Positions 8,228-16,386 of a stretch of DNA of 41,738 bases are shown here, one piece after another. Every line of letters starts with the position of its first letter. Within the stretch, counting starts at the first letter, position 1. The stretch is from Streptomyces sp. (GTDB lineage Bacteria; Actinomycetota; Actinomycetes; Streptomycetales; Streptomycetaceae): positions 1 through 41,738 of the forward strand of contig NZ_JAPSIW010000007.1 in NCBI RefSeq assembly GCF_031178505.1. Reading direction: 5' to 3'. The notes under the pieces were generated by a model. That model was given only the letters and a program-made list of their open reading frames with translations, was not told where the DNA came from and ran no database searches. The translations under genes and the position numbers were made by a program.

Positions 8228-9520
8228 TCAGCTCAAGGCGCCCAGCGCGTTGGACAGGGCGGCGGTCAGGAAAGCGATGTCCTCGTCCGTCGACGTCAGC
8301 GGCGGAGCGACGACGAACCCCTCGCTCCTGGGCTCCCCGGCGCCGGTGAACGGGTAGAAGAACACCCCCCTTTCCTCCGCGGCCTCCATCACCGGCCAGA
8401 GCTGCCCGGGGGTGACTTCCACCCCGTAGAGGAAACCCCGCCCACGGACGTCTCGCACCGGCCCGTTGCCGTTCAGCGATGCCAGAGCCTGGCCGAGCCG
8501 TTCGCCGCGCGCTGCGAAGGCGGTGAAATCCATCTCCTCCAGCTCGTCCAGGACGCCCAGGCACGCAGCGGCCATCAGGGGGTGGGCGGCCATGGTGCCC
8601 ATCGCGGGGAGCGGGTCAGCGTCCTCGTGCCGGAGCCACCTGGCCATCTCGGGGGCCACCAGGACCGCGCCGACGCTCGTGTATCCGGCGCCCAGTCCCT
8701 TGGAGAGGATCACCATGTCGGGCTCACAACCGTCCCAGTGGTGGCTGGCGAGCGGTGTTCCAGTGCGCCACATCCCGGTCAGCACCTCGTCGTGGATCAC
8801 GAGGACGTCCCGCTCCCGGCATATCTCCGAAACCCGCCGAAGGTAGCCGTCGGGCGGCACGAAGGCGCCGCCCGTGGTCCCGTTGATGGGCTCGATCAGT
8901 ACCGCGGCGACGTTCTCGGCACCGCGGCGGTCGATCTCCCTTCCGATCTCGTCGGCGCACGAGGCATCGCACTCGCGGTCCTTGTGGGCGTGCGTCGGCG
9001 GGTAGGGAGCGGGGAAGCCGGGGTCGAGGTTGAGCGCGTCCTCCGGGCGAGGACGGCGGGCGTGGTTGCCGGCCAGAGCGAGGGTCAGCGCTGACATCCC
9101 GTGGTAACTCAACGTGGAGGTCAGGATGTCCCCGCGCTGTTTCCCGTCGCGAACCCGGGTGATGTTCCGCGCCAGGCCCACGGCCACCTCGACGCCGAGT
9201 GTCCCGCAGGTGGTCAGCGCTACGAAATCGTCGGGGCGGTCCACGGCGCGGCACAGGCGCTCCATCAGTTCCATCTGAACGTGGGGCTGGACGACGGCGG
9301 CACCGCCGAAGGAGTAGCGGAAGAACTGCTTCTCGATGCGGGCGTGGACCTTGGTACTGCTCTGGCCCACATTGGTGCACAGCAGTCCGCTCGACCCGTC
9401 GAAGATCCGTTTTCCTCCCTCACGGAGCAGCCAGGGGCCGTGTGTCCCCACGACCTCGAAGTCCGGCAGGGGCCTGGAGGAGGTCAGCAGCCGCTCACGG
9501 TTCTGCGCGTACGAGTCCAC
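8228..9520 (-). CDS. Class III PLP-dependent aminotransferase
   Basis: 430 residues from GTG 9520, preceded by GAAGGGA; TTG 9529 is too close to that site. Class III features: TTCGTLGVEVAV (cofactor phosphate region, about 103-114), SYHG (138-141), the metal-free aspartate in VIHDEVLTGMWRTG (Asp244) that contacts the pyridine nitrogen, and the Schiff-base lysine in ILSKGLGAGY (Lys274). The family transaminates omega-amino acids, polyamines or keto-sugars. A cysteine cluster in RECDASCAD (182-190) is unusual. It lies 80 bases downstream of the Sir2-like gene with a hairpin between. Substrate unknown. Confidence 0.9.
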   Translation of the reverse strand: MDSYAQNRERLLTSSRPLPDFEVVGTHGPWLLREGGKRIFDGSSGLLCTNVGQSSTKVHARIEKQFFRYSFGGAAVVQPHVQMELMERLCRAVDRPDDFVALTTCGTLGVEVAVGLARNITRVRDGKQRGDILTSTLSYHGMSALTLALAGNHARRPRPEDALNLDPGFPAPYPPTHAHKDRECDASCADEIGREIDRRGAENVAAVLIEPINGTTGGAFVPPDGYLRRVSEICRERDVLVIHDEVLTGMWRTGTPLASHHWDGCEPDMVILSKGLGAGYTSVGAVLVAPEMARWLRHEDADPLPAMGTMAAHPLMAAACLGVLDELEEMDFTAFAARGERLGQALASLNGNGPVRDVRGRGFLYGVEVTPGQLWPVMEAAEERGVFFYPFTGAGEPRSEGFVVAPPLTSTDEDIAFLTAALSNALGALS

Positions 9521-9555
9521 TTCGGTCAATCCCTTCTCGGGTGTGCTGACGGAGT

Positions 9556-9586
9556 GGGGCCGCGCACGAGCGTCGCGCGCGGCCCC
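9556..9586 (-). terminator. GC-rich hairpin after the Sir2-like gene
   Basis: ggggccgcgc (9556-9565) pairs exactly with gcgcggcccc (9577-9586). The hairpin lies 15 bases downstream of the Sir2-like stop, before the aminotransferase start. Confidence 0.65.
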
Positions 9587-9600
9587 GGGGGGCGTGCTGA

Positions 9601-10857
9601 TCAGGCGGCAGCCTGGGCGACGGAGACGCACACGCCGAGCTGGCGGCACAGCTCGACGAGCGTGGGGATGGCCGCGGCCTTCACGATCACGTCGCCGTCC
9701 TGCGGCCCCTCCAGCGGGTAGGGCATGTACTTGCCGAACTCCTCCAGGCCCTCGGTGTCGATGTAGAACACCTTCATGCCGCGATCGCGGGCCCGCTTCT
9801 GGACTGAACGCCGGTCGGCGTGCAGGCCGACGACCAGGAGCGCCTTCGCCTCGGGCTGGAACGGCACGGGCGGGATCTTCTGGTCGTAGCGGCGCACGAA
9901 GCACTCTTCGAGTCCGGCCCGCGCGGCGAGCAGGTCGAAGTTGTGCTGGATCACCGGGCCGACGAAGTGCCCGGCATCGTGCAAAGCCTTGAGGGCGTGA
10001 TGGGCGGCCGTCGGCTCGGCGAGGAAGCTGACGCGGAACATCGTGACCAGTTCCTCCGCCTTCGCCGTGGCGTCGAGCAGCATCTCCCGAACGAGGGTGT
10101 CCTTCTGCGGGCTCAGGACGAACGGGTGGGTCTGCTTCATGACGTTGTCGGTCCGCTCGGTGACCCGATACGCCTGGTGCAGGAAGTGCAGCGGCGGCAC
10201 GCCGGCTTCGACGCTCGTGCCGCACCCGATCTCGACCTGGAACGGCAGGAAGTTCTTCAGCTCGCTCAGGTCGTCGGCGTAGGTCGGGTTGCCCCGCTCG
10301 TCCTTGATGCGGATGCCACCCATCAGGACGTTCCACGGCATCTGTCGCACGTTGCGGGTCACTGTGAAGTCCTCGGAGAGGAACACAACGTCGAGCGAGT
10401 AGAACCCGGCCGGCGTCTCTCGTGATGCTCGCTCGTCCTGCGGGTGCGTGTCGTACGGGGTGACGGTGACCCGCAGGTCGCCCTTCGACCACATGGCGTC
10501 GTCCACCTGCCGCCAACCGCCCTCGATGAGCCAGTACCGCACGTTGCTGCGGTACTCGTCGATCTCGGCTTTCGGGCCGAGCACCGACGTGTACAGGTAC
10601 AGGTCCGCGAGCACGAGTCGCGGCACCGGGAACGTGTAGTCGAGGTCGTACCGGTAGCGGTAGTGCACGATGCGGCGGCGGCCCTGCTCGTCCTCGGACC
10701 AGCCGGACTGGACGGCGTTCGCCGGGTCCTGCGTGCGGCGCCAAATGCCTTCCTCGATCGCCCGGGGCCGTTCGTGCCCGGCGCCGGCGAAGTGCTTCTC
10801 CCAGGTGGCCACCTGAGCGTCATCGAGCTGTTCGATCACGGGATAGGGAAGGAACAT
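9601..10857 (-). CDS. Sir2-like NAD-binding protein with novel N-terminal domain
   Basis: 418 residues; ATG 10857 has an excellent RBS (AGGAGG, 5 bases upstream). The C-terminal half has sirtuin-type landmarks: GCGTSVEAGVP (211-221, cf. GAGxSxxSGIP), QHNFDLL (304-310, cf. TQNxDxL) and LLVVGLHADRR (340-350, cf. the late beta-strand of the NAD site). The usual HG catalytic histidine and zinc-ribbon CxxC pairs are not visible, so deacylase activity is doubtful and NAD binding or hydrolysis is more likely. Residues 1-205 form a Trp/Tyr-rich domain that I do not recognise. It is first in a leftward series with an aminotransferase and sugar dehydrogenase, not with defence genes. Confidence 0.75.
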   Translation of the reverse strand: MFLPYPVIEQLDDAQVATWEKHFAGAGHERPRAIEEGIWRRTQDPANAVQSGWSEDEQGRRRIVHYRYRYDLDYTFPVPRLVLADLYLYTSVLGPKAEIDEYRSNVRYWLIEGGWRQVDDAMWSKGDLRVTVTPYDTHPQDERASRETPAGFYSLDVVFLSEDFTVTRNVRQMPWNVLMGGIRIKDERGNPTYADDLSELKNFLPFQVEIGCGTSVEAGVPPLHFLHQAYRVTERTDNVMKQTHPFVLSPQKDTLVREMLLDATAKAEELVTMFRVSFLAEPTAAHHALKALHDAGHFVGPVIQHNFDLLAARAGLEECFVRRYDQKIPPVPFQPEAKALLVVGLHADRRSVQKRARDRGMKVFYIDTEGLEEFGKYMPYPLEGPQDGDVIVKAAAIPTLVELCRQLGVCVSVAQAAA

Positions 10858-11192
10858 CTCTTCCTCCTAGTGTGAACCGCGTTGGAGTGGCGCGTGCTTC
10901 CCGGACAGGCGCGGCTGCCATTCGTTGCAGCACGGAAAGGCTGCTGCGGACGCCGGGGGTGGTGACTCCGCGGCACCCGCTCCACTCGGGGGAGGGTGGT
11001 GCAGGTGCCGCGGTAGCTGCTCGGCGGTCCGCGGCGTGGCATTGCGGGACTGCCGAGCAGCCGTCTGTAGGCCCGGCGCGGGGAAGGGTTCCTGCCGTGG
11101 GAGAGTCAGCAGAGTCGGGTTTTGCTCCCCCGCGCCGGGGGTTGTGCCTGCCGGGGTGGCGGGCCGCATCGGCAGCCGTGCCCCGACAGAAG
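10858..11192. other. Non-coding region with two long inverted repeats
   Basis: 335 bases between two leftward genes. Inverted repeat A: 11072-11083 with 11128-11139 (12 bp perfect, 44-base loop). Inverted repeat B: 11016-11029 with 11048-11061 (14 bp with one wobble pair, 18-base loop). They could terminate the upstream transcript (gene ending at 11193) or form a structured leader of the Sir2-like mRNA. The strong Sir2 RBS occupies 10863-10868. Confidence 0.55.
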
Positions 11193-11972
11193 TCAGGCGA
11201 CAGCGTCCGCGGTCGCTGCGCGGTACACGAGCACGTCTACCGTCTCTACGGCGTCAGGCAGGGCGCGTTCCTGAGTCCGGAGTCGGTAACCGGTGTCCCA
11301 CATGGTCATGGCCATCTCGCGAAGGCCGCCGTTGACGGCTTCCGCACTGTCTTGAGCTGGCCACCAGCGCACGAGCCCGCAGCGGTCGGCTTCTGGCGGC
11401 CACAGGGCAGTCGCGACGTCCCGCACCATGAGCCGGGTACCGCGAGCCGCCTTGGTCTGCTTCAGCCATCCCTCCATCAGCTCCAGAGGGCTCTTCTCTG
11501 GCCACGTGTATGTGCGCGGTGCCGGGATGTATGCCCACGCGTCGCTAGGGCGGCGCGGCGGATTCTTGCCCACTTCCATGCGGTAGACGAGCAGGTTGGC
11601 GTGCAGGTCCTTCTCCGGGTCGATGGGGCGGCCCGCCCACTCCACGACGTAGTCCAGCGATCGTAGGCCGGCCGTCACGGTCTTCAGCCGGGCAGCCCAA
11701 TCCGATCCGACCTTCCGGTCCGGGAACCACTCGACCAGGACGCACAGATCGGCGCCTCGCGGCCAAGCGCACTCCGGCGCATAGAGGGCGCGGCACCATC
11801 CGTCGCCCGGGGCGATGTCCCGGTCGTAGAGGTCGTAACCGTCCTTGCGGCCCACCACGACGCGGTTCTCACCGACCTTGAGCTGGTCCAGGTCGTAGTT
11901 GACCACCGAGGGCGCCGTGCGACTCGGATTGTTCCGGTCGTAGACGGGTTGTTGCTTCCAGGCGCTGCGCAC
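11193..11972 (-). CDS. Hypothetical protein, Trp/Asp-rich, two similar halves
   Basis: 259 residues from GTG 11972 with GAGAGG five bases upstream. The sequence is rich in Trp, Arg and Asp and lacks a signal peptide or membrane helix. Two halves each contain an LVYRM/LVYRA-type strand close to a domain end (about 128-132 and 247-252) and a CxLVEWFP / CGLVRWWP element (about 76-83 and 197-203), so an internal duplication is likely. No catalytic motif or family was recognised. It lies downstream of the HATPase/DUF6415 operon with a 55-base gap and may be the last gene of that transcript. Confidence 0.7.
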   Translation of the reverse strand: MRSAWKQQPVYDRNNPSRTAPSVVNYDLDQLKVGENRVVVGRKDGYDLYDRDIAPGDGWCRALYAPECAWPRGADLCVLVEWFPDRKVGSDWAARLKTVTAGLRSLDYVVEWAGRPIDPEKDLHANLLVYRMEVGKNPPRRPSDAWAYIPAPRTYTWPEKSPLELMEGWLKQTKAARGTRLMVRDVATALWPPEADRCGLVRWWPAQDSAEAVNGGLREMAMTMWDTGYRLRTQERALPDAVETVDVLVYRAATADAVA

Positions 11973-12027
11973 GCTGTCCTCTCAGATTCAGGGTGTTCAC
12001 GGTTCTCGTCTGCCGGAGCCAGTGGAT

Positions 12028-12552
12028 TCACACGTCCACGGGCCCGGGGGCGAGGACAGCTCGGACGGTCTTGCCGCGGCCTTCGTGCGGCAGGAATCGG
12101 GTGACCTTGGCGCCGAGGGAAGCGACCTGCCACAGGCCACGTCCCCTCTCCCCGCGCACCGCGGCGTCGAAGTCGGGGAACGCCGGGTCCAGGTCGGCGA
12201 CGTCGATGACCAGCGAGCCGGTCTCGTCGGTGGCGATGCTGAGGGTGAGCTGCACTTCGGAAGAGGGCACGCTGCTGGGAATCCCGTGCCTCACACCGTT
12301 GTCCACGAGCCGGGCGACGGCTTCCACGGCCGCCAGGACGTTGCCGTGCCAACACAGGACGGTGACGATGCGCCGTGTCCACACGCGCGACAGGTACAGG
12401 GCACGGGTGTCGCCGGGGAGGTGCGTGGTGAAGCTCCGCACGAGGGGGGAACCAGGCGGAGCCCCGGCGCAAGGCGGCAGTGCCAGGAGCGGTGTCTCGG
12501 CGGTCACCCGGTCCTCTCCGGGGGAAGGGCGTCGCGGAGCCGGTGAGGTCAT
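12028..12552 (-). CDS. HATPase-type ATP-binding protein (anti-sigma kinase-like)
   Basis: 174 residues. The GHKL fold is recognised from an N-box (VARLVDNGVRHG, about 84-95, with the Mg-binding Asn), a G1-like region (VIDVADLDPAFPD) and GRGLWQVASLGAKV (about 139-152). Streptomyces carry dozens of such RsbW/SpoIIAB-like proteins, which phosphorylate or sequester regulators. The ATG overlaps the stop of the DUF6415 gene (ATGA). It differs from the neighbouring HATPase at 13019-13546, so the operon carries two. Confidence 0.82.
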   Translation of the reverse strand: MTSPAPRRPSPGEDRVTAETPLLALPPCAGAPPGSPLVRSFTTHLPGDTRALYLSRVWTRRIVTVLCWHGNVLAAVEAVARLVDNGVRHGIPSSVPSSEVQLTLSIATDETGSLVIDVADLDPAFPDFDAAVRGERGRGLWQVASLGAKVTRFLPHEGRGKTVRAVLAPGPVDV

Positions 12553-13022
12553 GGCGTGCCGCCCTCCTTCAACGAGTCCGGACCCTTGACGGCTTCCAGC
12601 TCGGTCAGCAGGTCGTGTAACTCGTTCACGGCCCAGCCCATCCTGCGCAGGTGAAGCACGGACTTGAGGTAGTCGCCGGGCAGCTCCTCCTCACGCACCT
12701 CACGGGCGCGTGCGATGAGCCGCGTGGCTCGCCCGTCCTGCTTCTCCACCTCGCTGGTGACGGCATAGCTGACGAGCTGCATCAGGTACCCGCGCAGACG
12801 CTGCGCGAGTTCGTCGACGAGGTCTTCGGGCGGGGGGACTGTGTCGAGGGCGTCGGCCACGTCGTCCAGCCACGCGTCACCGTCGTAGGGGCGCCAGGCG
12901 CGCACCGCAGCCAGGGCCGCCTCCACCTTGGCGCGGTCCGGCAGACGGGCGGGTTCCACGGGGTGCACCCAGCGCGGTCCGTCGGTGCTGGCGTCGCGAC
13001 GGGGGAGGGTCACGGAGGTCAC
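12549..13022 (-). CDS. DUF6415-like helical protein
   Basis: 157 residues. GTG 13022 is preferred over the upstream in-frame start at 13052 because it overlaps the stop of the preceding gene (GTGA) and has GGGAG seven bases upstream. The protein is alpha-helical and charged, with LVDELAQRLRGYLMQLV and RATRLIARAREV segments and a C-terminal HLRRMGWAVNELHDLL helix, resembling the small Streptomyces proteins annotated DUF6415. It is sandwiched between two HATPase genes in a translationally coupled operon, suggesting a partner or target of those proteins. No biochemical role is established. Confidence 0.75.
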   Translation of the reverse strand: MTSVTLPRRDASTDGPRWVHPVEPARLPDRAKVEAALAAVRAWRPYDGDAWLDDVADALDTVPPPEDLVDELAQRLRGYLMQLVSYAVTSEVEKQDGRATRLIARAREVREEELPGDYLKSVLHLRRMGWAVNELHDLLTELEAVKGPDSLKEGGTP

Positions 13023-13546
13023 TGGTCGTCTCCCTTCGCTGGGAGGAGACACCAGACGGTGGCGCCGTCGTCGCTGACACCCCAGATGCCATCGAGGGCT
13101 ACGACTACGTACTCCACGAGCTGGAGACCGCGGCCGTGCTCAGCGTCGTTGCCCGCCTCGCGAACGGTCGGCTTCCCCGACGCGCCGCTCTCGACCGCCA
13201 GGTAGAGGAGGTCTTCCTGGAGCTGCATCCTGAAGGCGACCTGAGTTCCGCCGCTGTGCTGGATGGCGTTGGTGACCAGCTCCGAGACGATGAGGGCCGC
13301 AGAATCGCACATGCTGGACAGGCCGCAGTGGTTCAGGCGGGCCCGGGTGAGTCTCCGCATGCCCTGAACGCGGCGAGCGTCCCGATCAGGTATCGGCTCT
13401 CCGGGGCCGCGCCGGGCGATCCCGAAGTTCGCTTCCATCGCATCCGCTTTGCGAACCCGCACCAACGCGTGGAACGGGCCCTGCTTGTGGCCGGCTAAGA
13501 CGCTTCTGGTGGGAAGGGTCGTGCTCGGCGCCGTAGCCGTCCCCAT
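13019..13546 (-). CDS. HATPase-type ATP-binding regulatory protein
   Basis: 175 residues from ATG 13546 with AGGAGGAG just upstream. Residues about 80-170 form an RsbW/SpoIIAB-like GHKL domain: N-box ALIVSELVTNAIQHSG (about 84-99) and G2 motif EHGRGLQLVEYV (about 135-146). The G1 aspartate is not obvious (AVESGASGKP), which could weaken ATP binding. It is the first gene of a leftward operon and divergent from a helix-turn-helix/TPR-like regulator, an arrangement common in Streptomyces, where ATP-binding proteins and XRE-type regulators are paired. Probably a cytosolic regulatory kinase. Confidence 0.85.
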   Translation of the reverse strand: MGTATAPSTTLPTRSVLAGHKQGPFHALVRVRKADAMEANFGIARRGPGEPIPDRDARRVQGMRRLTRARLNHCGLSSMCDSAALIVSELVTNAIQHSGGTQVAFRMQLQEDLLYLAVESGASGKPTVREAGNDAEHGRGLQLVEYVVVALDGIWGVSDDGATVWCLLPAKGDDQ

Positions 13547-13748
13547 TGACTCCTCCTCGTCGCGATTCGAGCACTTAGCGTTGTGGGACGGGGGGAGTTG
13601 TGACTATGTCGTCGTTATGACTTCTGACGGACCGTTCGGATGACACGATGACGCCGCTATGACTTCTTCCCGCCTTCTGGCGAGGGGCAGTTCCAAAGGG
13701 AAGCCACCGCGGTATCCCATGGAGGGGAACCGATTCCGTGGAGGGGAC

Positions 13749-15104
13749 ATGGACCAGGGTCAGCGCACAGTGTTGTTCCTGCTGGCCACCAGACGGGGTA
13801 TCCGCTCCCATCCGGCATTCAGCGACGAATACACCCGCGTCGCTGACCAGATGAGGGCAGAGGGCCACACCGTTGCCCCCGCACCAGTGGCGCGGCATTA
13901 CGAGCGCTTCCTGAAGTACGGGGCGGTGAAAACGGCGCCCCACGCTCCCACTGCTCGGGTGCTGGAGCGCATGTTCCAGCGGCCCGTGGGAGACCTGCTT
14001 CGCTCAGCCTCCGACATCCAGGAGCTAGAGCAAGACTGCTCGCCTCGGGCCCCATCCCCGCCCGTGCTTGACGAAAGTGATCTGCTGATGACCGCTCGGG
14101 ACGCCGCCTCGCACGCCAGTGAAGCCGCCTCGCTCCACCTGGACGAGCTGACCCTCGACCAACTGCACGACGACCTTGTCCAGCTTGCACGCCGATATGG
14201 CGGCACGGCCCCGGCTGTGGTCTACCAGGAGGCGACCGGCCTACTGAACCAGGCGCAGGTGCTGCTCGAACGCACCCGGTCCCCGGAGCAGCACACCCGC
14301 CTCTACTACGCGGCGGCACAGGCCAGCGCGCTGCTCGCAGCGGTCTCCTTCGACCTGGGCGCCCTCACGCCGGCCGTCTCCTTCGCGCGTTCGTCAGCGC
14401 AGTACGGCAAGACCATCGGCAACGGCCCTGTGCAGGCGTACGCCTACGGCATGATGGCCTTCATGGCGTTCTGGGACGGGCGCCCCGGCGAGGCCGTACG
14501 GCTCGCCAAGACCGCCCAGACGTTCGGTGGCCTGGGAGACACTGCCCGCCGCCGCCTGTACTCCATCGAGGCCCGTGCGCACGGCCACCTGCGCAACACC
14601 GATCAGGCTGAGCGGGCCATACGCGAAGCGCTGGAACAGAGCAGTGGCCGCCGCGACGAGCTGCACGACGACATCGGCGGCGAGTTCGCGTTCGACGCCG
14701 CTCGCACGGCCATGAGCAACGCGACAACGTGCCTGCTGCTGCGCGATGCCCAGTCGGCGGAGGAGTTCGCCACGAGGGCACTCACCCTGTTGCGCGCGTG
14801 CCCGGAAGGCGAGCAGCCCATCATGGTGTCGGGCCCGGCAGCCGTCGACTTGGCGCGTGCCAGGCTGCTCCGCAATGAGGTGGAAGGCGCCCAGGAGGCA
14901 TTGACGCCGGTCTTCCAGGTGCCGCCGAGTTGGCGCGGGTCAGGGATGATGGAGCGGCTGACGGCAGCCCGGATTGAGTTGACCCGTCCTGACTTCCGCA
15001 GCGCGCCCGCGGCGCTCGCTCTGGCTGAGCAGATCGAGGACTTCAGTGCCCTCTCCCCGGCCCGCCGGCTCGGCGCCGCGAACCCGCTCGCGATCGAAGC
15101 CTGA
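13749..15104 (+). CDS. Helix-turn-helix regulator with TPR-like C-terminal region
   Basis: 451 residues from ATG 13749, chosen for GGAGGGG just upstream; in-frame ATGs at 13719 and 13659 have no RBS. The N-terminus (about 15-85) resembles an XRE-type DNA-binding domain, with FLKYGAVKTAPHAPTARVLERMF. From about 140 onward it is a run of Ala/Leu helices typical of tetratricopeptide repeats, as in SARP-independent Streptomyces signal-sensing regulators. A 10-bp direct repeat, TATGACTTCT, at 13616-13625 and 13658-13667 (42 bases apart) precedes it and may be a binding site. It converges on the epimerase gene with only three bases between stops. Confidence 0.78.
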   Translation: MDQGQRTVLFLLATRRGIRSHPAFSDEYTRVADQMRAEGHTVAPAPVARHYERFLKYGAVKTAPHAPTARVLERMFQRPVGDLLRSASDIQELEQDCSPRAPSPPVLDESDLLMTARDAASHASEAASLHLDELTLDQLHDDLVQLARRYGGTAPAVVYQEATGLLNQAQVLLERTRSPEQHTRLYYAAAQASALLAAVSFDLGALTPAVSFARSSAQYGKTIGNGPVQAYAYGMMAFMAFWDGRPGEAVRLAKTAQTFGGLGDTARRRLYSIEARAHGHLRNTDQAERAIREALEQSSGRRDELHDDIGGEFAFDAARTAMSNATTCLLLRDAQSAEEFATRALTLLRACPEGEQPIMVSGPAAVDLARARLLRNEVEGAQEALTPVFQVPPSWRGSGMMERLTAARIELTRPDFRSAPAALALAEQIEDFSALSPARRLGAANPLAIEA

Positions 15105-15107
15105 CGG

Positions 15108-16139
15108 CTACCGGCCGAGCGCGGCCAGGATCACGGCCTCCTTCTCCGGTGTGATCCCGTGCTCGGCCCAGCGCGGATGTTCCACCGGCATGCCGCCGTC
15201 CCGGAGCCACGTCCAGGTGTCGGCGACGGTGTCCGCCAGCGGTCGGCACACCAGCCCGGCCACCTGCGCCCGCGTGGACTCGATCTTCCATACGCCGGCG
15301 TGCGTGCGCCACAGCGGCAGCTCGGTCCACTGCTTCACGCCCTGGTCCAGGAGCAACTTGTCCGGGGCCCAGGCCAGTTGAGCATCTCCGCCGGTGACGA
15401 GCACGCAGGCCGTGAGGAGGTCGCTCATCGTGTCACGGCCGATCGGCGCCACGCAGTTGTACGCCCCGCCCGTGTCGGCGGTGGCCTGGTGGAGCGCGAA
15501 CGAGGCCACGTCCCGCACGTCAATGGGCTGGATGGGCTTGTCCGGGGCGCCCGGGGCGAGCATCCTGCCCCCACGGGCGGCGCGGTTGAGCCACCACGGG
15601 AGCCGGCCGACGTACTCGCCGGGCCCGAGGATGACGCCTGGCCGGAGGATGACGGCCCGGTCCTCACCGAACGCCGCGGTGGTCGCTCGCTCGGCGCCCG
15701 CCTTCTGCCTGCCGTAGTACCAGTCCGGCCCGTCCCAGTCGTCCGGGAGTCGGCCGTAGTCCACGTCGGCGTCCGGCGGCCCGTCCAGGACTTCCGAGTC
15801 CTCGGTCAGCGGATCGTTCGGCCAGCCGCGGTAGGCGTTCACCGTGGAGACGTAGACGTACCGGCCGGCGACCGGCTCCAGTGCGCGGGCGCCAGCGAGG
15901 ACGTCGCGCGGCGCCATCTCGGACGCGGAGGTGTCCACCACGGCGTCCCACGGCCCTTCACTGGCCAACCGCGCCAGGTCGGCGGCGACAGTGCGATCGC
16001 CTCGCACCGTTTGGGCTCCCTCTGGTGTGGAGCCCGAACGGCCACGGTTGAAGATCGTCACCTCCCATCCTCGGTCAAGCGCGAGTTGAGCGACCGCCCG
16101 GCCCAGAAACCACGTCCCGCCAAGTACAAGAATCCTCAT
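15108..16139 (-). CDS. NAD-dependent epimerase/dehydratase (extended SDR)
   Basis: 343 residues from ATG 16139 (AGGA upstream). Rossmann motif GGTWFLG (7-13), YVSTVNAYRG (Ser/Thr catalytic region) and the YYGRQK Tyr-x3-Lys element identify an atypical/extended SDR, close to the isoflavone reductase-like and NAD-dependent epimerase groups. The substrate is not predictable. Streptomyces often carry such an enzyme tail-to-tail with a TPR-type regulator, as here, which hints that the regulator and enzyme share a signal or substrate. Co-transcription with a short upstream ORF (16182-16330) is possible. Confidence 0.87.
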   Translation of the reverse strand: MRILVLGGTWFLGRAVAQLALDRGWEVTIFNRGRSGSTPEGAQTVRGDRTVAADLARLASEGPWDAVVDTSASEMAPRDVLAGARALEPVAGRYVYVSTVNAYRGWPNDPLTEDSEVLDGPPDADVDYGRLPDDWDGPDWYYGRQKAGAERATTAAFGEDRAVILRPGVILGPGEYVGRLPWWLNRAARGGRMLAPGAPDKPIQPIDVRDVASFALHQATADTGGAYNCVAPIGRDTMSDLLTACVLVTGGDAQLAWAPDKLLLDQGVKQWTELPLWRTHAGVWKIESTRAQVAGLVCRPLADTVADTWTWLRDGGMPVEHPRWAEHGITPEKEAVILAALGR

Positions 16140-16181
16140 GGCGGCGATCCTGCCGTGTGGTGGTGGTCCTACGGAAGGTGG

Positions 16182-16330
16182 TCAGTCGTGCGCAACCTCT
16201 TCGCGGGCCTTGGCGACTGCGGCGTGGGCTGGGCCGCCGTACATCGGGACCGCGTCCAAGTGGGTCGCCGGGCCCGACGCCGTGGCGTCGGCAGTAGCCG
16301 GTGTCGGCCGTGTGGCACACGCCGCACACG
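16182..16330 (-). pseudogene. Possible frameshifted small cysteine protein gene
   Basis: Reading leftward from GTG 16329, one frame gives MCGVCHTADTGYCRRHGVG, then a neighbouring frame gives a coding-looking AVPMYGGPAHAAVAKAREE ending at the stop 16182-16184. Neither frame alone makes a convincing protein, but joined by one frameshift they would make a protein of about 48 residues with CxxC and a third Cys. It lies just below a terminator and above the epimerase start. Weak evidence; it may be non-coding. Confidence 0.2.
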
Positions 16331-16331
16331 G

Positions 16332-16363
16332 AAGGGCCCGACGGTCGTCACCGTCGGGCCCTT
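16332..16363. terminator. Perfect 13-bp hairpin terminator
   Basis: Arms 16332-16344 and 16351-16363 are exact complements around tcgtca, with a short T-rich tail on the plus strand. The hairpin lies 24 bases past the stop of the DUF2637 gene on the minus strand. Confidence 0.82.
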
Positions 16364-16386
16364 TCTGTCACGCCGAGCTGTTCTGT

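Noticed and set aside
9521-10744. Long leftward frame extending the aminotransferase upstream into the Sir2-like gene
   Set aside because: The extension is an Arg/Pro-rich shadow of the Sir2-like gene; the aminotransferase start is GTG 9520.
9601-10857. Sir2-like protein as an antiphage defence NADase
   Set aside because: Neighbours are biosynthetic enzymes; there is no Argonaute, TIR, HerA or other defence gene beside it.
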